From NCBI RefSeq assembly GCF_045209745.1, contig NZ_CP109273.1:1116001-1180000 (forward strand): 64,000 bases of DNA. The letters are read 5' to 3'. The position numbers were made by a program, and so were the translations under genes. Shown here in pieces: positions 36,114 to 44,950 of the stretch. Under the pieces are notes generated by a model, which had not been told where the DNA came from, made no database searches, and worked only from the letters and a program-made list of their open reading frames with translations. Numbering within the stretch: the stretch's first letter is position 1; every line of letters begins with the position of its first letter. This stretch comes from Micromonospora sp045209745. Its GTDB lineage: Bacteria; Actinomycetota; Actinomycetes; Mycobacteriales; Micromonosporaceae.

Positions 36114-36734
36114 ATGACGGGGCTGCGGGAGCGCAAGAAGGCCGAGACGCGGGCGGCGCTCGGCTGGGCCGCGATCCATCTCACCGTGGAGCGCGGCTAC
36201 GACAACGTCCGCGTCGAGGACATTGCCGAGGCGGCTGGTGTCTCCCCGCGCACCTTCAACAACTACTTCTCCAGCAAGGCCGAGGCGATCGCCTCCCGCC
36301 ACCTCGACCGCAGCCTGCGCACCGCCGCCGCGCTGCGCGAACGCCCCGCCGACGAGCCGCTCTGGGCGGCGCTCATCGGGGCCGCGCTGGAGCAGTTCAC
36401 GCGCGGCCCCGAGGTCGAGGCGATGCCCTCCCCCGCACACGCCCAGTGGGTGACCGGCGTACGCACCATGCTCGCCGAGCCCGCGCTACAGGGCGAGCGG
36501 CTGCGCGCCGTCGCGATCGCCGAGGCCGAGTTGGCCGCTGCGGTCGCCGAGCGCACCGGCACCGACCTCGCCACCAACATGTATCCGAGGCTCGTCGCGG
36601 CCGCCGCCAGCGCCGCCGTCGCCGTCGCCGTGCAGCACTATCTCGACAGTGCCGACCCGCCCACCCCGATCGAGCGTCTCATCACCGACGCCTTCACCCA
36701 GGTCGCCGCCGGCCTCCCGGCACCGCCCCGCTAA
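36114..36734 (+). CDS. TetR-family transcriptional regulator
   Basis: A 206-residue repressor. The N-terminal helix-turn-helix is clear (DNVRVEDIAEAAGVSPRTFNNYF, residues about 33-55) and the C-terminal part is the alanine-rich ligand-binding bundle. It is transcribed toward the flavin monooxygenase 124 bp downstream, and TetR-monooxygenase pairs usually control resistance to the substrate of the enzyme. Both sit inside module 2 of the tRNA island. Confidence 0.9.
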   Translation: MTGLRERKKAETRAALGWAAIHLTVERGYDNVRVEDIAEAAGVSPRTFNNYFSSKAEAIASRHLDRSLRTAAALRERPADEPLWAALIGAALEQFTRGPEVEAMPSPAHAQWVTGVRTMLAEPALQGERLRAVAIAEAELAAAVAERTGTDLATNMYPRLVAAAASAAVAVAVQHYLDSADPPTPIERLITDAFTQVAAGLPAPPR

Positions 36735-36858
36735 CGCCCCCGACCCTCGCTCAAGGCATTGCCTCACCCACGTCTCCAGCCGCGTCACACCCCGCGGCAG
36801 GCCGGCCGCGTGCCGCGCCTGCTGTGGCGATGACGCACATCCCGAAGGGATCACGATC

Positions 36859-38358
36859 ATGATCGATGTCCTCATCGTCGGAGCCGGCCCCAACGGCCTC
36901 ATGCTCGCCTGCGAACTGGCCCTCGCCGGCGTCCACCCCGTCGTCCTCGAACGCCACGCCGCGCCCGCTGGCGAGCCCCGCGCCAACGGCCTCGTCGGCC
37001 AGGTCGTCCGCCTGCTCGACCGGCGCGGCCTCTACGCGCGGCTCAGCGGCGAGAGCACTCCGCCGTGCCCCCAACCAGCCTTCACCTTCGGCGCGTTCCC
37101 GCTGGATCTCACGATGCTCGCGGAGAACCCGCACTACGTGCTCGGCGTGCCGCAAGCCCAGCTCGAGGCCGCCCTCGCCGCCCGAGCCGCCGAGCTTGGA
37201 GTCGACCTGCGTCGCGGCCACGAGGTCCTCGACCTCCGCCAACACCCCGACGCGGTCGAGGTCTGCCTTGCCGACGGTACGCAGCTCGCCTCCCGTTTCC
37301 TCGTCGGCGCCGACGGCGGCCGCAGCGCGGTGCGGCGCCTCGCCGGCATCGACTTCCCCGGCGTCACCAACGACCGGTCGATCTCCCGCACCGCCACCGT
37401 GACCGTCCCCGCGTCCTCCCTCGACCCCGAGACCGGCGGCCTGCGTGCCGCTGGCTACGGCATCGTCCCGCCGTTCCAGCACACCCGCACCGCGCGCGGC
37501 CTCATCGTCTGGGCCCCGTTCCCCGGCCGCCCGGCAATCCTGAGCACGACGGAGTGGCCCGACGCGCCAACGAGCGACGAGACCCCGATGAACCTGGCGG
37601 AGCTACGCGCCAGCGTCGCCCGGGTGCTCGGCGCCGACATCCCCATCGGCGCGCCCGACGGCCCTGGCCTGCTGCGGCGGCTGACCGGCGGCAACACCCG
37701 CATCGCCACCAGCTATCGCGCCGGCCGGGTGCTGCTGGTCGGCGACGCCGCGCACGTGCACCCCGCGATCGGCGGCCCCGGCCTCAACCTGGGCCTGCAG
37801 GACGCCGTCAACCTCGGTTGGAAGCTCGCCGCCACGGTGCACGGCTGGGCACCGCAGGGCCTGCTCGACACGTACGAAACCGAGCGTCGCCCCGTCGCCG
37901 AACGGGTCGTCATGTCCACCCAGGCACAGTCGGCGCTCATCGGCCCCGGCGACGAGATCACTGGCCTGCGGGAACTCTTCGCCGAACTGCTGCGCAAGCC
38001 GGAGGTGGCCGGGCATATCGCAGCGCTGATGTCCGGCGCGGACATCCACTACCCCGCCGACCCCGCCGACCCGTTGGCCGGCCGCTGCGCCCCCGACGTG
38101 GTCGTGCACGGTGACCACGGCCCGATACGCCTCGCCGAGCTGACCCGCGCCGCCCGGCCGCTGCTGCTGGACTCCACGGGCGCCTACGCCGGGGTCACCG
38201 CGCCATGGCGAGACCGGGTCGACGTGGTAATCGGCCCACTGCAGGGCACGACCGCGACCGCGTTGCTCGTGCGCCCCGACTGCTTCATCGCCTGGTCCGC
38301 CGGGGACGCCGGCACGCTGCGCGCATCGCTCACCCACCACTTCGGCCTTCCACAATGA
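36859..38358 (+). CDS. Class A FAD-dependent aromatic monooxygenase
   Basis: A 499-residue flavoprotein hydroxylase that uses FAD, NAD(P)H and O2. It has the FAD Rossmann motif DVLIVGAGPNGLMLA, the DG motif VGADGGRSAVRR, the GD motif VLLVGDAAHVHPAIGGPGLN, and a thioredoxin-like C-terminal part. Related enzymes hydroxylate polyketides or inactivate rifampicin or tetracycline; with a lone TetR gene and no biosynthetic cluster, detoxification is the more likely role. ATG 36859 is chosen at MIDVLIVG. Confidence 0.88.
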   Translation: MIDVLIVGAGPNGLMLACELALAGVHPVVLERHAAPAGEPRANGLVGQVVRLLDRRGLYARLSGESTPPCPQPAFTFGAFPLDLTMLAENPHYVLGVPQAQLEAALAARAAELGVDLRRGHEVLDLRQHPDAVEVCLADGTQLASRFLVGADGGRSAVRRLAGIDFPGVTNDRSISRTATVTVPASSLDPETGGLRAAGYGIVPPFQHTRTARGLIVWAPFPGRPAILSTTEWPDAPTSDETPMNLAELRASVARVLGADIPIGAPDGPGLLRRLTGGNTRIATSYRAGRVLLVGDAAHVHPAIGGPGLNLGLQDAVNLGWKLAATVHGWAPQGLLDTYETERRPVAERVVMSTQAQSALIGPGDEITGLRELFAELLRKPEVAGHIAALMSGADIHYPADPADPLAGRCAPDVVVHGDHGPIRLAELTRAARPLLLDSTGAYAGVTAPWRDRVDVVIGPLQGTTATALLVRPDCFIAWSAGDAGTLRASLTHHFGLPQ

Positions 38359-38598
38359 CCAGCAAACACCGTCCACCAGCATAAACGCGTAGGGCGCTCA
38401 CCTCTGTGCCCCTCACAGGTCCTGGTCGAGCGCCCGGCGCCGTGAAAATCCATGCCGCCGAGGTCAACCATGATTGGGCGCGCGTGGCATCCGCTCATCC
38501 GCTAGATGAGTGCGTCGTGGTCGACACGGTGAGGGTGCGATGCGAGCACCGGCAACGGGCCGGCCGTCACCACGAGGCCCGCTCGGAACCACCAATCT
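38359..38598. other. Gap downstream of the monooxygenase
   Basis: About 240 bp with short open frames but none with a ribosome binding site or recognisable protein. It leads directly into the second copy of the island repeat. Confidence 0.5.
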
Positions 38599-38702
38599 GC
38601 AACCGCCTTGGCAGCTCGGACACGAGGTCACCGCGCATCGGCCCAGCTCAACGCAGGCAACGGCATGGTCAAGCCGTGCAGGTTTGTCTCTAGCCGGGGG
38701 CA
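38599..38702. repeat. Island repeat, copy 2, ending in the tRNA attachment core
   Basis: Second copy of the repeat at 35639-35744, ending with GCCGGGGGCA at 38693-38702. Past this point the flank differs from the tRNA flank, so this is the distal boundary of module 2 and of the island as far as it can be traced. Confidence 0.85.
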
Positions 38703-38721
38703 TCAGAGCTGACCAGCACGA

Positions 38722-38761
38722 GAAGGCCGCCGACCAAGGGAAAACCCGGTCAGCGGCCTTC
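38722..38761. terminator. Hairpin just beyond the island end
   Basis: Fourteen-base arms with one mismatch (GAAGGCCGC/GCGGCCTTC at the base) around an A-rich loop. It could be a terminator on either strand; the gene it served is not evident. Confidence 0.65.
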
Positions 38762-38766
38762 ATCCT

Positions 38767-38953
38767 GTGTCCGGTTGTCAGCGGCTGTTGGCGGGCGACG
38801 AGATCACCAGCTACTGGAAGAAGCTCAGCGAGGGCTCGATCGTCGTGGTCGACCTCGCACCCGCCGGCTGGGCACCCCTCTACGGCATGCTCACCGACCC
38901 GTTCGGCATCACCTGGGTGCTCGACGTCGCTGTCGGGTACAACCCCCTCCTGA
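38767..38953 (+). pseudogene. C-terminal fragment of a PhnB-like VOC protein
   Basis: The residues LAGDEITSYWKKLSEG, then APAGWAPLYGMLTDPFGITW and VLDVAVGYN match the end of PhnB/glyoxalase-like proteins. Everything before is missing and no start or stop frames it properly. It lies right after the island boundary, so the integration or a deletion probably removed the rest. Confidence 0.7.
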
Positions 38954-38998
38954 CCACCCCACGAAGGCCGGCGATCGCACGAGATCAAGAATGTCGCC

Positions 38999-39349
38999 AT
39001 GCTGTTTCTCGTGTTGCTCCTCGCCGGTGCGGGCGCCGTCGCCATGTACGCGTAGGGTCTGCTCCACCTCGGCTACGCGGTGCTGCAGGCGGAGGACGGC
39101 GGAACCGGCTCCTCCCCGATCGAACCCTGCCGCGAGGCCGGGCCGCAGCGGGCAAGCCAGGTCGACGGGTACGACGTCAGCTACCTGCCGATCCGCTTCG
39201 AGTGCCGCCTGAGCAGCGGCGGCACGTTCGTCACCTCATCCGTGCCCGGGTACGTCAACCCGACCACGGCCGTCCTCGGGCTGATCACCGCTACGTGCGG
39301 AATCCTCGCCACCACGACGGCACAGCGCGCCCGGCCGCCGGTCGGGTAG
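38999..39349 (+). pseudogene. Small membrane protein ORF interrupted by an in-frame amber codon
   Basis: From ATG 38999 the frame reads MLFLVLLLAGAGAVAMYA, then TAG at 39053-39055, then 97 further codons to a stop (39349). The two parts look like one protein: an N-terminal membrane helix, a polar middle with two cysteines, and a C-terminal helix (TTAVLGLITATCGILAT). Either the gene is dead, the base is a sequencing error, or a shorter product starts at GTG 39080. I do not recognise the family. Confidence 0.55.
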
Positions 39350-39377
39350 ACGTTCGACCGGCGGCCACGACCTTCGG

Positions 39378-41759
<2,382 letters not shown>

Positions 41760-41786
41760 CGTCTCTCCATCTGTGGGGCCGGACGG

Positions 41787-42197
41787 TCAGCGCACTTCCT
41801 GGATGCGGATCATATTGCCCGCGGGGTCCCGGAAGGCGCAGTCGCGTACGCCGTACGGCTGCTCGGTCGGCTCCTGGACGACCTCGGCGTCGCTTGCTTC
41901 CAACTGGGCAAAGGTGGCATCGAGGTCGGAGGTGGCCAGGTTGACGCCAAAGTAGCTGCCCTTGGCCATCAGCTCGAGGATGGTCTGCCGCTCGCTGTCG
42001 GTGATGCCAGGGTTGGCGGCCGGCGGGTGCAGGACGATGGACGTCCCGGGCTGACCGACCGGCCCGACCGTGATCCAGCGCATCCCCCCGTACCCGACGT
42101 CGTTACGGACCTCGAAACCGAGAGTGTCGCGGTAGAAGGCCAGGGAGGCGTCCGGGTCGGTGTGTGGAAGGAAGCTCGAGTGAATGGTGATGTCCAT
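41787..42197 (-). CDS. VOC (glyoxalase/bleomycin-resistance) family protein
   Basis: A 136-residue two-module beta-alpha-beta-beta-beta protein starting MDITIHSSFLPHTDPDASLA, with FYRDTLGFEVRNDVG in the first module and CAFRDPAGNMIRIQEVR at the end. Such proteins bind metals for isomerase or dioxygenase reactions, or sequester drugs. The activity is not predictable. The start lies 5 bp after the AraC gene, so both are on one transcript. Confidence 0.88.
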   Translation of the reverse strand: MDITIHSSFLPHTDPDASLAFYRDTLGFEVRNDVGYGGMRWITVGPVGQPGTSIVLHPPAANPGITDSERQTILELMAKGSYFGVNLATSDLDATFAQLEASDAEVVQEPTEQPYGVRDCAFRDPAGNMIRIQEVR

Positions 42198-42202
42198 GAC
42201 CG

Positions 42203-42682
42203 TCACGCTAGTTGCGGCTCCGTGACCTGCGCTTCTCGATTCCTGATCGGTCTGGTCACCTGCTTCGCCACGCACGACGGCATCCCCGCCGTCGCCTGCG
42301 CCGCCTGACGCCGGTAGACGCTGGGCGGCACGCCGACCAACTCGGTGAAGCGAGTGCTGAAGGTGCCCAGCGACGAGCAGCCGACCGCGAAACAGACGTC
42401 GGTGACGCTCAGGTCGCCACGACGCAGCAGCGCCATCGCGCGCTCGATACGGCGCGTCATGAGGTAGCTGTACGGCGACTCGCCATAGGCGAGCCGGAAC
42501 TCGCGGCTGAGGTGCCCGGCCGACATGTGCGCGCCACGGGCGAGCGCGTCGACGTCCAGCGGCCGCGCGTACTCCCGGTCGATCCGGTCGCGGACCCGGC
42601 GCAGCCGCGCTAGGTCGCTCAGTCGCTGGCTCGCGTCGGGTTTGCTGGTCACCTGGGAAATCGTGCCACAACCCACCGTCAT
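42203..42682 (-). CDS. AraC-family transcriptional regulator (DNA-binding domain only)
   Basis: A 159-residue protein with two helix-turn-helix motifs (VDALARGAHMSAGHLSREF and VTDVCFAVGCSSLGTFSTRF) and no separate ligand domain. It probably regulates its own operon, which includes the VOC gene downstream. The ATG overlaps the stop of the LigD-like gene in ATGA. Confidence 0.9.
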   Translation of the reverse strand: MTVGCGTISQVTSKPDASQRLSDLARLRRVRDRIDREYARPLDVDALARGAHMSAGHLSREFRLAYGESPYSYLMTRRIERAMALLRRGDLSVTDVCFAVGCSSLGTFSTRFTELVGVPPSVYRRQAAQATAGMPSCVAKQVTRPIRNREAQVTEPQLA

Positions 42683-43638
42683 TCGGCCTGCCGCCGGGCG
42701 CGGGCGCGACGCTTGCCCTCGTGCATGGCCTGCACCCGGGCCACCGGGATGGTCCGGCCCTCCGCGACCAGGTCGGCGGGGAGCGGTTGCGGGGCCGGCA
42801 TCAGCGCGGCCCACGGGTCACCGTCGGCGACCAGCGACGGCGCGGTCCGGATGGTGAAGTCGGCGGGGGTCACCTCGGTCAGGTCGGCCCAGTCGACCGG
42901 GAAGGAGACCGGCATCCCGGGGCGCAGCCGAGGGCTGTACGCGGCCGCCACGGTCGCCCCGCCAGCCCGGGTGGCGTCCACGAAGACCCGGCCACCCCGG
43001 TCTTCCTTGATGTACGCCGTGGTGGCCAGCGCCGGATCGAGCCGCTCGGCGCGGACGGCGAGGGCCCGGGTGGCGGCGGCCAACTCCTCCGCCGTGGGCT
43101 CGTCGGCCACCGGAACGAAGACGTGCACGCCCTTGGCGCCACTGGTCTTGACCGCACCGGCCAGGCCGGCGTCGGCAAGCGCCTGGCGGACCAGCAGGGC
43201 TGCGGCGACCGCCGCGCGGAACCCGTCGCCCTCTGGCGGGTCCAGGTCGAGCACCAGGTGGGTTGGGCGGTGCAGATCCGCCGCGGTGGCCAGCGTCGGG
43301 TGGTACTCCACCGCCCGCTGGTTGGCGAACCAGAGCAGGGTGCGACGGTCGTCACAGAGGGCGTACGAGATCTCCCGGTGCGACGCCTCTGCCCAGACCG
43401 GCACCCGGCGGACCCAGTCCGGGGTGTAGCGGGGCAGGTTCTTCTGCATGAACGGTGGCTGGCCGGGGCGGACCCGGATCACCGACAGCGGCCGGCCCCG
43501 CAACTGCCGGAGGATCTGGTCCCGGACCGCGTCGAGGTAGTCGACCAGGTCACGCTTCGTCGCGTCGTCGCGGTCGGACAGCGGCTGGTCCAGGTTGGTC
43601 AGGGCCACGCCGTCCCGGGTCTCATCAGCCTCACTCAC
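42679..43638 (-). CDS. LigD-type non-homologous end-joining DNA polymerase/primase domain
   Basis: A stand-alone 319-residue LigD polymerase domain of the archaeo-eukaryotic primase type, which fills ends with NTPs or dNTPs at double-strand breaks. The catalytic aspartates are in HLVLDLDPPEGD and the nucleotide site in KTSGAKGVHVFVP. GTG 43638 follows GGAGGG by seven bases; the frame to 43803 is not conserved. There is no Ku or ligase gene in the window, so partners must lie elsewhere. Confidence 0.9.
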   Translation of the reverse strand: MSEADETRDGVALTNLDQPLSDRDDATKRDLVDYLDAVRDQILRQLRGRPLSVIRVRPGQPPFMQKNLPRYTPDWVRRVPVWAEASHREISYALCDDRRTLLWFANQRAVEYHPTLATAADLHRPTHLVLDLDPPEGDGFRAAVAAALLVRQALADAGLAGAVKTSGAKGVHVFVPVADEPTAEELAAATRALAVRAERLDPALATTAYIKEDRGGRVFVDATRAGGATVAAAYSPRLRPGMPVSFPVDWADLTEVTPADFTIRTAPSLVADGDPWAALMPAPQPLPADLVAEGRTIPVARVQAMHEGKRRARARRQAE

Positions 43639-43829
43639 CCGACCACCCTCCCGGCCTCGCCGCCGTCGGTCAACCGGACGCGGCGCTTCGGTACGGATCG
43701 ATTCCGGCACCTGCGCCGACGGGGCCTGCGGGATGGGACGACACGCTCCACGAAACTCCTCCTTGGTGCATGGTTTGTTACCGAGGTCATCGTCTGTGAC
43801 CATGAGCCGGAGCGGAAGGAGGCACTGTG

Positions 43830-44261
43830 ATGTCCCAGAGGAACAGCGATGTGTCCGCGCTGGTGGAGGCCGAGCTGACCTGCGCGCCCGAAAACGTGCC
43901 GTTCACCCCGGGGCAGGCTCGGGCGTGCACCGTCCGCGAGGTGCTCGACCGGGTCGGCGGCAAGTGGAGCATCGGCATCCTGGTCGCCGCGTCGAACGGG
44001 CCGGTGCGCTTCACCGAGCTGGAGCGGCACATCGAGGGCATCAGCCGCCGGATGCTCACGTTGACGCTGCGCAACCTGGAGCGCGACGGCCTGCTGCACC
44101 GCCGGGTCTATCCGACCGTCCCGCCCAAGGTCGAATACACCGCCACCCCGATGGCGCTGGAGCTCTACGAATCGCTTGTCGCGTTGACCAGTTGGGCCGA
44201 GCGACACCGCCCGGCCATCGCCGAGGCGCGGACCAGGTACGACGCCGAGCACGCCGGATAA
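43830..44261 (+). CDS. HxlR-family winged-helix regulator
   Basis: A 143-residue MarR/HxlR-type regulator. The core is VLDRVGGKWSIGILVAA, then FTELERHIEGISRRMLTLTL and the wing LLHRRVYPTVPPKVEYT. HxlR proteins react to redox or electrophiles; one cysteine lies at the start of this domain (ARACTVREV). The gene is divergent from the LigD operon across 191 bp. ATG 43830 lies seven bases after GGAGG. Confidence 0.9.
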   Translation: MSQRNSDVSALVEAELTCAPENVPFTPGQARACTVREVLDRVGGKWSIGILVAASNGPVRFTELERHIEGISRRMLTLTLRNLERDGLLHRRVYPTVPPKVEYTATPMALELYESLVALTSWAERHRPAIAEARTRYDAEHAG

Positions 44262-44297
44262 ACCCACCCCGGGTGTGGTGAACGCCACCAAGGTTCT

Positions 44298-44332
44298 CTG
44301 ACCGATCGGTCAGGTCCTGACCGATCGGTCAG
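44298..44332. promoter_or_regulatory. Two perfect 16-bp palindromes, TetR operator
   Basis: CTGACCGATCGGTCAG occurs at 44298-44313 and again at 44317-44332, 19 bp from centre to centre. They end 30 bp before the TetR start. Two close identical palindromes suggest cooperative binding and self-repression of the TetR-MMPL operon. Confidence 0.85.
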
Positions 44333-44362
44333 GCATGCTGGTCCGCGGGAGGTGGACCGGCC

Positions 44363-44950
44363 ATGGTCAGAGCGGTGTCCGAAACGCACGGCGAGATCCT
44401 CGCCGCAGCGGCGCGACGGTTCGGGACAACCGGCTACCGGGGCACCTCCCTACAGGACATCGCCCGCGAGGTCGGCTGCTCCAAGGCCACCGTGCTCTAC
44501 CACTTCGCCAACAAGGAAGCCCTGCTCGCCGAGCTGATGGCTCCCGCGATCGGGGTGCTGCGCGACCTCGACGACCAGCTCACCGGCCTGACCGGAGCGG
44601 CCGCCCAGCAGGTCGCCGCACAAGGCTTCGTCGACCTCGCGGTCCGGTTCCGACGGGAGATCGCGGTACTGCGCGGCGAATTCCCGGAGCTGCTGTGCCA
44701 GCCGGCCTTCGCGCACATCCAGCAGATCTCCGATCGGCTGCGGGACGCGTTGGCCGGGCATTCCGACCGGCCGGGCGCCCGGATCGCCGCGCTCGTGCTG
44801 CTCGCCGGCATCTCCGAGGCGTGCGCCGAGTTCGTCGACATCCCCGACGACGAACTGCGCCCCGCCCTGCTCAGCCTCGTCCGGCGGGCCGTCGAACCCG
44901 TCGACGCACCCCTGCCCCAACCACCCACGATCGAGGACAAGGACTCCTGA
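44363..44950 (+). CDS. TetR-family repressor of the MMPL operon
   Basis: A 195-residue regulator with the helix-turn-helix GTSLQDIAREVGCSKATVLYHF near residues 26-48 and a helical ligand domain. A GGGAGGTGG site precedes the ATG. Its TGA overlaps the MMPL start (TGATG), so repressor and transporter are made together. The double palindrome upstream is its probable binding site. Confidence 0.92.
   Translation: MVRAVSETHGEILAAAARRFGTTGYRGTSLQDIAREVGCSKATVLYHFANKEALLAELMAPAIGVLRDLDDQLTGLTGAAAQQVAAQGFVDLAVRFRREIAVLRGEFPELLCQPAFAHIQQISDRLRDALAGHSDRPGARIAALVLLAGISEACAEFVDIPDDELRPALLSLVRRAVEPVDAPLPQPPTIEDKDS

Noticed and set aside
39053..39055. Pyrrolysine or selenocysteine at the amber codon
   Set aside because: TAG is not a selenocysteine codon, and nothing suggests a pyrrolysine system in this organism; inactivation or error is simpler.
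44335..44949. Extension of the MMPL gene upstream of 44950
   Set aside because: It is the tetR gene read in another frame; TGATG coupling fixes the start.
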